From NCBI RefSeq assembly GCF_001179845.1, contig NZ_CVSB01000026.1, positions 1-64,000 of the forward strand: 64,000 nt of DNA, written 5' to 3'. The position numbers were made by a program, and so were the translations under genes. Positions 17,540 through 26,026 of the stretch are shown one piece after another. A model generated the notes under the pieces. That model worked only from the letters and a program-made list of their open reading frames with translations, was not told where the DNA came from and did not search any database. The DNA comes from Candidatus Pelagibacter communis (lineage in GTDB: Bacteria > Pseudomonadota > Alphaproteobacteria > Pelagibacterales > Pelagibacteraceae). How positions within the stretch are numbered: position 1 is the stretch's first letter; each line of letters opens with the position of its first letter.

Positions 17540-18556
17540 TTACATGATACCGTTAGCTTTCATATAAGCTTTGTGTATCTCAATAAGTGCCGCAGCTTCT
17601 GGAGATTTAGTCTTCCATTCTTCCCAAGCAGCAAGTGCAGCTTGTCTGAATTTAAGTCTGTCTTCTCTAGACCAGTCGTGAAGAGTAACGCCCATTTCGT
17701 TTAAAGCTTTAACAGCTTCAGCATTTTTTCTTTCAACTAAGCTAGTGATAGTTCTTCCAGCAATTTCTATTGCTGCTAACATAGCACCTTTTTCATGCTT
17801 CTTTAACTTCTTCCATACTTTCGTATTACAAGCCAAGTGGTCAGCTGGCATAGAGTGGAAACCTGGGTATGTAGCATATTTGTTTTGCTCATAGTGTCCA
17901 CCAGCATAGTTTGTAGCTAAAGATGAATAGTCAGCACCATCGATTAGACCAGTTTGTAAAGCAGTTGGAACTTCACCAAAGTCCATTACGATTGGCTTAG
18001 CACCTAATGCTGTAAAGATCATACTTTCCATTCCTGGAGGTGATCTAAATTTAAAGTCTTTTAATGAAGCAACATCCGGAATTGGTCTGCTAGATATTAA
18101 AGACTCATGTCCTGGTATCCACCAACCAATTAATGTCATTCCATATTTGTTATAAAGTGCATCAACAGCTTCTTGAGCTCCTGGGAAATTCAAGAATTCA
18201 TATTGTTGATATGGGTTATCGTATCCACCCATTACATCACCTGCAAATTGGAACGCTGCATTTTTACCAGTTTGGTAACCAGCACCAGTCATATCACAAT
18301 CGATAATTCCAGTTTGTGCAGAGTTAAACACCTCAGCAGATTTACCTGTTACTGATGATGAGTAGAACATTTCTACTTTTAAGCTTCCGCCAGAAAACTT
18401 CTCTACGTTTTTAGCGAATTGAGCAGCAACTTCACCATTTGGTGAACTAGCTGTAAAGTGTGTTTCAATCTTTAAAGTCTTTGCATTAGCAGAGCCAAAT
18501 AAAGCTACTGAAACAATAGCCACAGCTGCTATAGTTTTAGATATAAGTTTAAACAT
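17540..18556 (-). CDS. dctP: TRAP transporter periplasmic substrate-binding protein (DctP)
   Basis: 338 residues with a signal peptide (1-26, cleaved after SANA). I use the ATG at 18556, which has GAGAGGAAG in front of it; an in-frame ATG 39 bases upstream would add a charged tail before the signal peptide. The mature protein has DctP features: LKIETHFTASSPNGEVAAQFAKNVEKFSGGSLKVE, and an arginine in DFKFRSPPG at the place that usually binds the substrate carboxylate. The WWIPGHESLISSRPI segment suggests the subfamily seen with sugar-acid or lactate-type ligands; the ligand is unproven. Confidence 0.92.
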   Translation of the reverse strand: MFKLISKTIAAVAIVSVALFGSANAKTLKIETHFTASSPNGEVAAQFAKNVEKFSGGSLKVEMFYSSSVTGKSAEVFNSAQTGIIDCDMTGAGYQTGKNAAFQFAGDVMGGYDNPYQQYEFLNFPGAQEAVDALYNKYGMTLIGWWIPGHESLISSRPIPDVASLKDFKFRSPPGMESMIFTALGAKPIVMDFGEVPTALQTGLIDGADYSSLATNYAGGHYEQNKYATYPGFHSMPADHLACNTKVWKKLKKHEKGAMLAAIEIAGRTITSLVERKNAEAVKALNEMGVTLHDWSREDRLKFRQAALAAWEEWKTKSPEAAALIEIHKAYMKANGIM

Positions 18557-18659
18557 TATCTTCCTCTCGTTTATGTTTTTTCGAAAGTTAATCATAAAAG
18601 ATTTTTGAGATCAATAATTTCGTTTAACTTTTATATATAGAAATTATATATATTAACTA

Positions 18660-18676
18660 AACAACTTATAGTTGTT
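18660..18676. promoter_or_regulatory. 17-bp inverted repeat upstream of the dctP operon
   Basis: AACAACT, a 3-base spacer, then AGTTGTT: a perfect 7-bp inverted repeat 104 bases upstream of the dctP start and directly after the upstream dehydrogenase stop. It may be an operator for the TRAP operon, or a weak AT-rich terminator hairpin. Its core resembles another inverted repeat at 55024-55040. An AT-only stretch (18632-18656) between it and dctP could hold the promoter. Confidence 0.4.
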
Positions 18677-19645
18677 CTAAACTACTTCTGAAATAAGAGG
18701 TTTTTTATTGAAAAAACAGAAGATATTGTCGACAGCCATCATGCTCATAGCTAGTCTTGTTTCATGTGTTGCACTTCCAATATGAGGCAAAACAAAACAA
18801 TTATCTAATTTTAAATATCTTTTATCTAAGTTTGGTTCATTATTAAAAACATCTAAACCTGCTGCATAAATTTTTTTGTTTTCTAATGCATCTATCAAAG
18901 CATCATCATCAACAGTTGATCCTCTTGAAGTATTTATCACTACAGCATGTTTTGGTAACAAGCTTATTGTTGAAGAATTAAGAATATGTTTGGTTTCAGT
19001 TGTTGCTGGTGTGTGTATACTTACAAAGTCACACTCTGGTAGCATAGTCTTAATATCAGAAAAATACTTTGCTCCATCCTCTAGATCGTCAGGGAGTTTA
19101 TTTCTGTTGTAATAAATTATCTTCATTCCAAAAGCCTTAGCACTTTTTGCAGCTATTCTTCCAATACGACCCATACCAATAATACCTAAGGTTTTACCTG
19201 TAACAGAATTTCCAATCATAAATTTAGTTAAATCTGGTTTTTGATTTTTCCAATTGTCTGCTCTGACTAAATTATAGGCTTCACCAATTCTTCTAGATGC
19301 AGCTAAAATCAAAAGTATAGTGGTTTCAGCTACTGCCTCATTTAATACATTGGGAGTATTTGTTACTTTAATTTTTTTTTCTTCAGCAGATTTAATTGAA
19401 ATATTATCATATCCAACACCAACCTGAGCTATAATTTTTAATTTGCCATTTAAATTTTTAAAAAAATTTTCACCAATTTTATCAAAACCTGTTGATATCA
19501 TACCATCATAATCATTAACAATTTTAATTAATTCACTTTCTGGAATAGGTTCGTCTTTTGGATTAAGAGTTACTTCAAATTCTTTTTGAAGTTTTTCTTC
19601 TGCTAAATCTGAGATTTTTCTAGAAACTAATATTTTCGGCTTCAT
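18677..19645 (-). CDS. D-isomer-specific 2-hydroxyacid dehydrogenase (glyoxylate/hydroxypyruvate reductase-like)
   Basis: 322 residues. The NAD-binding GIIGMGRIGRIA (154-165) and the catalytic Arg241 (NTSRGSTVD), Glu270 (FNNEPN) and His288 (LPHIGSATHE) triad of the D-2-hydroxyacid dehydrogenases are present. The sequence is closest in style to GhrB-type glyoxylate/2-ketogluconate reductases. It sits 1 base from the IlvD-type dehydratase gene, so reduction of a keto acid from a sugar-acid pathway is a sensible role. SD-less start. Confidence 0.88.
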   Translation of the reverse strand: MKPKILVSRKISDLAEEKLQKEFEVTLNPKDEPIPESELIKIVNDYDGMISTGFDKIGENFFKNLNGKLKIIAQVGVGYDNISIKSAEEKKIKVTNTPNVLNEAVAETTILLILAASRRIGEAYNLVRADNWKNQKPDLTKFMIGNSVTGKTLGIIGMGRIGRIAAKSAKAFGMKIIYYNRNKLPDDLEDGAKYFSDIKTMLPECDFVSIHTPATTETKHILNSSTISLLPKHAVVINTSRGSTVDDDALIDALENKKIYAAGLDVFNNEPNLDKRYLKLDNCFVLPHIGSATHETRLAMSMMAVDNIFCFFNKKPLISEVV

Positions 19646-19646
19646 A

Positions 19647-21431
19647 TTAGTGAGAATCTCTTGGTAAACCTTTGGTATGTGAGACGTCTAAATATTTACC
19701 TCGAGAATTAATACATGCACCATCATCCAATTGACCAACAGTATTCCTAAATATTTCCTGCCAAGGAGTTTGATTATTTGGTTTAAATACTTTTTTATTT
19801 TTTCTTCGTTTTTTAAACTCAGCTTGAGAAATCAATAAATCAACTCTTCTTTTATTTAAGTCTATTTTTATTTTATCGTAAGTTTTAACAATTCCAAGAT
19901 CTCCACCTACTGCAGACTCTGGTGAAACATGTAAGATTGATGGACTTTCTGATGTTCCACTTTGTCTTCCATCACCCAAAGTTGGTAGATGTCTAATTCC
20001 TTTTTTTAATAATCTATCTGGTGGTTGCATGTTAACTACTTCGGCTGATCCAGGATAACCAACGGGTCCACAACCTCTAATAATTAATAGAGAATTTTCA
20101 TCTATTTTTAATTTCTTATCATTAAGTCTTTTGTGATAATCCTCGGGACCTTCAAAAACTATAGCTTTACATTCAAAAACATTTGGGTGTTTAGGATTTG
20201 ATAAATATTGATCTCTAAATTCATTACTGATTACAGATGTTTTCATAATAGCAGATGAGAAAAAGTTGCTTTTCATAACTAAAAAACCAGCTTTTTCAGT
20301 CAATGCATTCTTAAATGTTTTAATTACTTTGTTATCTACATCAACTTTCTTTCTTAAATTTTCTCCTACAGTTTTTCCTGTAACTGTCTTTATTTTTGTA
20401 TGAATTTTTTTGTTTTTAATTAATTCTTTCATTACCGCAGGTATTGCTCCAGCTCTGTGAAAACTTTCCATTAAGTATTCTCCTGCAGGTTGGCAATTTA
20501 CCAATAAAGGAATGTTGTGCCCAAGTTTTTGCCAATCAGAAAGGTCAAATTTAATTCCCATATGTTTTGCAATAGCACTTAGATGAGCTGTACAATTACT
20601 AGATCCACCAATAGCACTTGCAACAACTACTGCATTTTCAAAAGCTTTACGTGTCATAATTTTTGATGGGGTTAAATCTTCATGAACCATTCCAACGATT
20701 CTTTTTCCTGTTTCGTAAGAAATTTGTTCTCTCTCTCTATAAGGAGCTGGAATAACAGCACCCCCTGGTAAAGACATACCTAGCGCTTCAGCAACAGAGT
20801 TCATTGAAGAAGCTGTTCCCATTGTATTACAATGTCCAGCACTTGGGGCAGAAGATGCAACCATATCCATAAATTCCTCGTATTTAATTTCTCCTTTGGC
20901 TAACATTTTTCTTGCTTCCCAAACTACCATTCCTGATCCAGCTAATTTTCCTTTGTAAACTCCATCTAACATTGGACCACCTGACAAAACTATTGCTGGA
21001 ATGTTTACAGTTGCTGCAGCCATTAAAGCTGCCGGAGTAGTTTTATCACATCCTGTTGTTAAGATAACTCCATCAATTGGGTATCCATATAAAACTTCAA
21101 CTAGTGACAAGTAAGAAAGATTTCTATCCAACATTGCTGTCGGTCTTTTTCCAGTTTCTTGAATTGGGTGAGTAGGAAATTCCATTGGTATGCCACCTGC
21201 TCTTCTAATTCCATCTTTTATTCTTTTACTCAAAGACATGAAATGTCTATTGCATGGAGATAGATCACTGCCAGATTGTGCTATTCCTATAATTGGATTG
21301 CCAGATTGTAATTCTTTTCTTGTAAGACCATAATTTAAATACCTTTCTAGATATAAGGCTGTCATGTCAGGGTTTTTTGGATTATTAAACCACTGTTGAC
21401 TTCGGAAACTCTTTTTTCTTTTTTTAGGCAT
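19647..21431 (-). CDS. IlvD/Edd-family Fe-S dehydratase, aldonate (arabinonate/xylonate) type
   Basis: 594 residues. Three cysteines suited to an Fe-S cluster stand at 60 (SDLSPCNRH), 128 (TTGCDKTTPA) and 201 (SAGHCNTMGTASS), and SSNC is seen further on. The FNNPKNPDMTALYLERYLN start and the spacing fit the sugar-acid branch (L-arabinonate and D-xylonate dehydratases) rather than branched-chain amino acid IlvD. It would turn an aldonate into its 2-keto-3-deoxy acid. It is first in the long minus-strand run and divergent from a UxaA-type gene 46 bases away, so the two probably share a regulatory region. Confidence 0.87.
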   Translation of the reverse strand: MPKKRKKSFRSQQWFNNPKNPDMTALYLERYLNYGLTRKELQSGNPIIGIAQSGSDLSPCNRHFMSLSKRIKDGIRRAGGIPMEFPTHPIQETGKRPTAMLDRNLSYLSLVEVLYGYPIDGVILTTGCDKTTPAALMAAATVNIPAIVLSGGPMLDGVYKGKLAGSGMVVWEARKMLAKGEIKYEEFMDMVASSAPSAGHCNTMGTASSMNSVAEALGMSLPGGAVIPAPYREREQISYETGKRIVGMVHEDLTPSKIMTRKAFENAVVVASAIGGSSNCTAHLSAIAKHMGIKFDLSDWQKLGHNIPLLVNCQPAGEYLMESFHRAGAIPAVMKELIKNKKIHTKIKTVTGKTVGENLRKKVDVDNKVIKTFKNALTEKAGFLVMKSNFFSSAIMKTSVISNEFRDQYLSNPKHPNVFECKAIVFEGPEDYHKRLNDKKLKIDENSLLIIRGCGPVGYPGSAEVVNMQPPDRLLKKGIRHLPTLGDGRQSGTSESPSILHVSPESAVGGDLGIVKTYDKIKIDLNKRRVDLLISQAEFKKRRKNKKVFKPNNQTPWQEIFRNTVGQLDDGACINSRGKYLDVSHTKGLPRDSH

Positions 21432-21477
21432 AATTTAAATAATGGTTTGTTTAAGTTATTGGTTATATAATAAATTT

Positions 21478-22983
21478 ATGAATAATCTAATAGTTTTAAA
21501 CAAGAATGACAATGTGGGCGTTAGCCAATTTATTATTCCTGAAAAAACTAAAATTGAAGGTTATGAGATCAGCACTATTGATCCGATCCCTTTTGGACAC
21601 AAAGTTTGTTTAAAAACTATTAAAAAAGGTGATCCAATCATAAAATATGATCAAATTATTGGATTTGCTTTAGATGATATTAAACCAGGACAACATGTTC
21701 ATTCTCATAATTTAGAATTTAGAGAATTTAAAAGAGATTTTAAAGTTACTGATAAAAAACATGTTATTGATGAAAAAGCAGACACCTTCTTTAATGGAAT
21801 TTTAAGAGATAATGGACAGGTTGCTACCAGAAATTACATTGGAATTGTAAGTACTGTAAATTGCTCAGCTACTGTCACTAAAATGATAGTTGAGAGGATT
21901 AAATATTCTGACATTTTAAAAGATTATCCAAATATTGATGGCATAGTTCCAATTACTCACTCAACAGGATGTGGAATGAATACTGAAAGTGAAGGAATGC
22001 AAATTTTTCAAAGAACTATAGATGGATTTAAAAATCATCCCAATTTTTCTCATGTTTTTGTTATAGGTTTAGGATGCGAATGTGCGCAAGTCAGTTTATT
22101 TGATGAGTCTTTAAAAAAACATAACCGAATTCATTTTCTAACTATCCAAGATGAAGGTGGAACTAAAAAAATAGTCGAAAAAGTATTATCTCAAATTAAA
22201 AATTTGCTTTCAGATGCTAATAACGTTCAAAGAACCTCACAACCAGTAAGTCATCTAACTTTAGCTCTTCAATGTGGTGGTTCAGATGGATATTCAGGAA
22301 TAACCGCAAATCCTGCACTAGGAGTTGCAGCAGATCTCTTGGTTAAAAAAGGTGGAAGTTCAATTTTATCAGAAACTCCAGAGATTTATGGAGCTGAACA
22401 TTTATTAATTAATAGAGCAAGCTCACAAGAGACTGCTGACAAGCTAATAAAAAGAATTGAATGGTGGAGACATTATACTTCAATTAATAATAGTTCTATG
22501 GATAACAATCCTGCACCAGGAAATAAAAAAGGTGGCCTTACAACCATATTGGAAAAATCCTTAGGCGCTGTTGCAAAAGGAGGAAACTCAATCCTTCAAG
22601 ATGTATTGCATTATGCTGAACCTTTAAAAAATAAAGGTTTTAATTTTATGGATTCTCCTGGTTATGACCCTGTATCTGTAACTGGTCAAGTTGCATCAGG
22701 TGCTAATGTTATTTGTTTTACAACAGGACGTGGATCTTGCTTTGGCTGTAAACCAGTTCCAAGTTTAAAACTTTCAACAAACTCAGCGATGTTTGAAAGA
22801 ATGTCAGAGGATATGGATATTAATTGTGGTACAATTGCTGAAGGAAAAGAAAAAGTTGAAGAAGTTGGTCAAAAAATATTTGAATTAGTTGTAAATACTG
22901 CCTCAGGGAATAAATCAAAAAGTGAAATCAACGGCTACGGTGACGAGGAGTTTAATCCTTGGCAAGTTGGCGTTGTAATGTAA
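21478..22983 (+). CDS. UxaA-family dehydratase (altronate/galactarate type)
   Basis: 501 residues from the ATG at 21478; an in-frame ATG 36 bases earlier adds a hydrophobic tail not expected in the family. The N-terminal SAF-like domain (about 1-90, VLNKNDNVGVS) is followed by the catalytic domain with STGCGMNTESEG, LGCECAQ, QCGGSDGYSGITANPALGVAADLL and FTTGRGSCFGCKPVPSLKLSTN. Conserved cysteines suit an iron-dependent dehydratase of altronate or galactarate. It heads a three-gene plus-strand set with a drug/metabolite transporter and a beta-hydroxyacid dehydrogenase. Confidence 0.87.
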   Translation: MNNLIVLNKNDNVGVSQFIIPEKTKIEGYEISTIDPIPFGHKVCLKTIKKGDPIIKYDQIIGFALDDIKPGQHVHSHNLEFREFKRDFKVTDKKHVIDEKADTFFNGILRDNGQVATRNYIGIVSTVNCSATVTKMIVERIKYSDILKDYPNIDGIVPITHSTGCGMNTESEGMQIFQRTIDGFKNHPNFSHVFVIGLGCECAQVSLFDESLKKHNRIHFLTIQDEGGTKKIVEKVLSQIKNLLSDANNVQRTSQPVSHLTLALQCGGSDGYSGITANPALGVAADLLVKKGGSSILSETPEIYGAEHLLINRASSQETADKLIKRIEWWRHYTSINNSSMDNNPAPGNKKGGLTTILEKSLGAVAKGGNSILQDVLHYAEPLKNKGFNFMDSPGYDPVSVTGQVASGANVICFTTGRGSCFGCKPVPSLKLSTNSAMFERMSEDMDINCGTIAEGKEKVEEVGQKIFELVVNTASGNKSKSEINGYGDEEFNPWQVGVVM

Positions 22984-22995
22984 TTTATTTTTCCT

Positions 22996-23862
22996 GTGCC
23001 TCGACAAACATCCTTAATTAACGTAATTTTATTAGCCGCTGGTGGATTTTTTATGTTTGTTTGTATGGACTCTACAGCAAAATATCTTGGAACAGTAATG
23101 CCAGTTACTCAAGCAATTTGGGGGAGGTTTTTTTTTCACTTGGTATCTTTAATTATATTTTTTTTAATTTTTAAGCCAAAAGTAAATTTAAAAAAAAATT
23201 TTAAAGTCCAAATAATTAGATCGATATTAATGGTGACTGCCACCTCTTTTATGTTTTATTCTTTACAGAAATTTGACTTGGTAGATATTTATGTTGTTTT
23301 CTTCACAGCGCCTTTGATCGTCTCGTTGCTTTCAGCATACTTCCTAAAAGATATATTGAGTACAAAAGGTATACTTTTAATGTTATTGAGCTTTAGCTCG
23401 ATTGTTTATTCACTAGGTCCAAGTATGAGAATATTTAGTTTAGATTTAATATTCCCTATTGTTCCTCCAATTTGCTGGGCTCTTTATCAATTTTTTACTA
23501 AAGTTGTATCAGGTGATAACGATCCATTTGCTGCTATATTTTATACTTCAATCTTAGGTGCAATAATTTTTAGTATTTTTATATTTTTTAATTGGGTGCC
23601 ATTAGAGAAAAATATCTTTTGGCTTTATTTAGTAATTCTTGGTGTGGCAGGTTTTGTAAGTCATTCTTTGATTATATATGCAATACAACTTTCTAATTTG
23701 TCATTTGTAACTAATTTTCAATACTCACAATTAGTTTGGTCTACAATTATTAATTTCTTAATTTTTGGTGTACCGTTTGATTATAATAAAATTGTTGGTG
23801 TAATAGGAATTATTGTTTTTGGTATAATGTTTATAAGAACAGAAGGTAAAAAGAAAAGTTAA
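22996..23862 (+). CDS. EamA/DMT-family transporter
   Basis: 288 residues, about ten transmembrane helices in two EamA repeats (roughly 8-135 and 150-282). MFVCMDSTAKYLGTVMPVTQAIWGRFFFH is the usual first-repeat start. DMT proteins export or import small metabolites; no substrate is visible. Translation begins with a GTG 12 bases after the UxaA stop. Its place between two sugar-acid enzymes suggests movement of a pathway compound. Confidence 0.85.
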   Translation: MPRQTSLINVILLAAGGFFMFVCMDSTAKYLGTVMPVTQAIWGRFFFHLVSLIIFFLIFKPKVNLKKNFKVQIIRSILMVTATSFMFYSLQKFDLVDIYVVFFTAPLIVSLLSAYFLKDILSTKGILLMLLSFSSIVYSLGPSMRIFSLDLIFPIVPPICWALYQFFTKVVSGDNDPFAAIFYTSILGAIIFSIFIFFNWVPLEKNIFWLYLVILGVAGFVSHSLIIYAIQLSNLSFVTNFQYSQLVWSTIINFLIFGVPFDYNKIVGVIGIIVFGIMFIRTEGKKKS

Positions 23863-23876
23863 ATAGTGAGGTTTAA

Positions 23877-24734
23877 ATGAAAAATATCGGTTTTATTGGT
23901 GTTGGGTATATGGGCTATGGAATAGCTAAAAATATTTTAAAACATAAAAATAAGCTTTTTGTAATTGCTAATAAAAATAGAAAACCAATTGAGAAAATTA
24001 TCAGCGATGGAGCTGAGGAAGTAAAATCTTTTGAAGACTTTTCTAGTAAAAATTTAGATGCGATGTTTATGTGTGTTACCAACACTCCTATAGCAAAACT
24101 AATTTCTGAAAAAATATCTGATATTTTAGATAGTAAAACTTTAATTATTGATATCACTACTCACAATAAAACTGGCTCAATGGAAACTGAGAAAATATTC
24201 AAAGCAAAAAATATTAATTATGTTGAATGTCCTGTAATGGGAGGACCTGTTCAAGCAGAGGAAGGTATATTGGGAGGAATTGTTGGAGCGTCAGATGAAA
24301 ATTTTAAAATTGCTGAACCATACTTTAATTTTTTCTGTAAAGAATATTTTCATTTTGGGACTGTTGGAATGGGAGCAAAATCTAAGCTTTTAAATAATTT
24401 TTTATCCCTTGGAAATGCTGCATTAGTTAATCATTTGGCTAAAAGTGCTACAGAAATGGGTTTAGATTTAAAAAAAGTATTTGATGTTGCAAAACTTGGT
24501 TCTGGAAATTCTGCAGCACTCAATAGAGTTTTTGACAATCTTTTAAAAGGTGATTTTACTGGATTTAAATTTACGGCAAGTAATTCTGTAAAAGATTTAA
24601 CTTATATTCAAGACTTGTTAAAAGATTTTCCTGAAGCTGAAAAAGTTGCAGAGGTAAATAAAAATTATTTTCAAAAAGCTGTTGATGATGGTTACGGTGA
24701 AAATTTTATAAGTGAATTAATAAATAAAAAATAA
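23877..24734 (+). CDS. Beta-hydroxyacid dehydrogenase, NAD-binding (second paralogue)
   Basis: 285 residues with GFIGVGYMGYGIAKN at the start, ECPVMGGPVQAEEG for substrate binding and the catalytic lysine in GAKSKLLNNF. It is clearly the same family as the protein encoded at 14729-15598 but diverged, with GGPV in place of SGG. Preceded by GTGAGG. It closes the UxaA-DMT operon; the region after it has no gene on this strand apart from a 9-codon reading frame. Confidence 0.84.
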   Translation: MKNIGFIGVGYMGYGIAKNILKHKNKLFVIANKNRKPIEKIISDGAEEVKSFEDFSSKNLDAMFMCVTNTPIAKLISEKISDILDSKTLIIDITTHNKTGSMETEKIFKAKNINYVECPVMGGPVQAEEGILGGIVGASDENFKIAEPYFNFFCKEYFHFGTVGMGAKSKLLNNFLSLGNAALVNHLAKSATEMGLDLKKVFDVAKLGSGNSAALNRVFDNLLKGDFTGFKFTASNSVKDLTYIQDLLKDFPEAEKVAEVNKNYFQKAVDDGYGENFISELINKK

Positions 24735-24867
24735 TTTAAGAAGCAACTTAAGTTACCGGGAATCTACTAAAGCACTAGGTTGTATTCAATAAATATATTT
24801 ACTCAAAATTAAAATAAATAAATTGAAATTGTATAAATTATAATTACCTTTTTATAGAAGGAGGTTT

Positions 24868-24897
24868 ATGTTAATACTTTCACCACCTGATACTTAG
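24868..24897 (+). other. Nine-codon reading frame with a strong Shine-Dalgarno
   Basis: ATG plus eight codons and TAG (MLILSPPDT). In front is GAAGGAGG with a 4-base gap to the ATG, much better than most ribosome sites in this window, and a TATAAT-like hexamer about 30 bases upstream. Nothing on this strand follows for it to regulate. It could be a leader peptide, the translated part of a small RNA, or chance. Listed because it forms part of an unusual gap. Confidence 0.35.
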
Positions 24898-24926
24898 CTG
24901 AACAGCTCATATTTCAAAAATATAAC

Positions 24927-24950
24927 AAAAAATAAATTCCTCTCGGAATT
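24927..24950 (-). terminator. Rho-independent terminator on the minus strand
   Basis: Read on the minus strand: AATTCC, loop GAGA, GGAATT, then TATTTTTT. A 6-bp stem with a GNRA-like loop and a U-run, about 70 bases after the stop of the 25018-25545 gene. It most likely ends the transcript carrying cytochrome c' and the hypothetical protein. Confidence 0.65.
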
Positions 24951-25017
24951 ATAATGCCAAAGAGGCGATACAAGGGAGCTCTTTAGGTATACACTTAAAG
25001 AGCGAACCCTTTAAAAA

Positions 25018-25545
25018 CTAATTTACAGATTTTAATATTTCTAGTGGAAGTGGAGCTTCTGGGTATTTTTTTTGACATAACTTTTCATAGTTTTCACAAA
25101 AACTCATGATGGTTTTTTGAACTTCTTTTTTATCTTTATTTGAAAGATTTAGGTCTTTAATTAATTCACTGCAATTTTTTTCTAATTCTTTTATTTGCTC
25201 TCCTGAAAAAAATTCTCCTGTTTCTATTTCCCAATAAGTGTCTTCAAGCTCATCATCAGTTAAATCATTTAATTTTTTCTGTAATAATTTTATAGTTTCG
25301 TCCTCTGTTGCCTTGTCTCTCATGGGAGAATTCTTAAGTTTTCCAAGGCATTTATCTCTTAATCCATCAATGAAATGAAAATAAGGTTTACCTTCAGAAA
25401 AATCTCTAAAGTGATTTGTATTAAAATATTTATCAATAGCTGTTTCTGTTGAAACCTTTTCTTTGCCCTTAATTATAGCTATTTGAACGTAAACTTCTTG
25501 GCTAATATATTCTTCAATATGATCTTTAACTTTTTGAGGTATCAT
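25018..25545 (-). CDS. Hypothetical charged protein
   Basis: 175 residues, mostly helical and very rich in Lys and Glu, with no signal peptide or membrane segment. I recognise no family. Four cysteines are scattered (around 67, 124, 149 and 156); an acidic run DLTDDELEDTYWEIE lies mid-protein and the C-terminus is KYPEAPLPLEILKSVN. It lies 13 bases downstream of the cytochrome c' gene and is likely co-transcribed. Function unknown. Confidence 0.6.
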   Translation of the reverse strand: MIPQKVKDHIEEYISQEVYVQIAIIKGKEKVSTETAIDKYFNTNHFRDFSEGKPYFHFIDGLRDKCLGKLKNSPMRDKATEDETIKLLQKKLNDLTDDELEDTYWEIETGEFFSGEQIKELEKNCSELIKDLNLSNKDKKEVQKTIMSFCENYEKLCQKKYPEAPLPLEILKSVN

Positions 25546-25558
25546 TCTAACTTAGTAC

Positions 25559-26026
25559 TTAATGTTCTTCTCTGTACCTATTATGACAAGCCTTACAATT
25601 ACTCCACATCAATTTAGTAAGGACGCCCCCCACATCGTCAGCATCTTCAATTATAGACGCAAGTTGTGTCATATCATCAGAAGCCTTTAGCATTAATTTG
25701 GTAAATTTATCTTTTTCTTCCCATATTATGGGTAACGCTTCGGTATCAAATCCTTCTTTTGTATTATCAGGAAATAATTCAGATAACACTCTATAATTTT
25801 CACTCATTTCATTCATTAATAATACAGCATCTTCAAAATCAAGATTTGAAGTTAATGACTTAACTTTTTTTGCTGTTCGATAGTTTTTACTAAACAAGGC
25901 TTGTCTATTTTTAATGATTTCCTCAGCAGTCATCTCTGCATTTGAATTAAACCCAATTAATAAAATAATTGTTGATAATAAAAATATTTTAAAAGAACTG
26001 TTTATGTGTTTAACTAAAGTATGCAT
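25559..26026 (-). CDS. Cytochrome c' (class II c-type cytochrome)
   Basis: 155 residues: a signal peptide (1-30), a four-helix-bundle body and a C-terminal heme site CKACHNRYR (Cys144, Cys147, His148). The CxxCHxxYR ending is diagnostic of cytochrome c', which binds NO or works in periplasmic electron transfer. The divergent gene encodes cytochrome b561, a common partner. Start codons of the two genes share the palindrome ATGCAT (26021-26026), so any promoter for one must lie inside the other gene, unless the true start is later. Confidence 0.88.
   Translation of the reverse strand: MHTLVKHINSSFKIFLLSTIILLIGFNSNAEMTAEEIIKNRQALFSKNYRTAKKVKSLTSNLDFEDAVLLMNEMSENYRVLSELFPDNTKEGFDTEALPIIWEEKDKFTKLMLKASDDMTQLASIIEDADDVGGVLTKLMWSNCKACHNRYREEH

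Larger units (their letters stand above)
24735..25017. other. 283-base gap with several inverted repeats; possible small RNA
   Basis: The longest gap in the window. Besides the 9-codon frame it holds AGCTG-AA-CAGCT (near 24896-24907), AATTCC-4-GGAATT (24935-24950), and a two-step stem: AAGGG (24972-24976) with CCCTT (25007-25011), enclosing GCTCTTTA (24978-24985) with TAAAGAGC (24996-25003). No tRNA, and no signal recognition or RNase P core that I can recognise. Either strand could be transcribed. Confidence 0.5.

Noticed and set aside
18632-18656. AT-only palindrome-like stretch as an operator
   Set aside because: Simple TA repeats give chance palindromes in a genome this AT-rich; I kept only the GC-containing repeat beside it.
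24735-25017. tRNA, tmRNA, signal recognition RNA or RNase P RNA in the largest gap
   Set aside because: No cloverleaf, no T-loop consensus, no tag frame, and none of the conserved core sequences of those RNAs were found.
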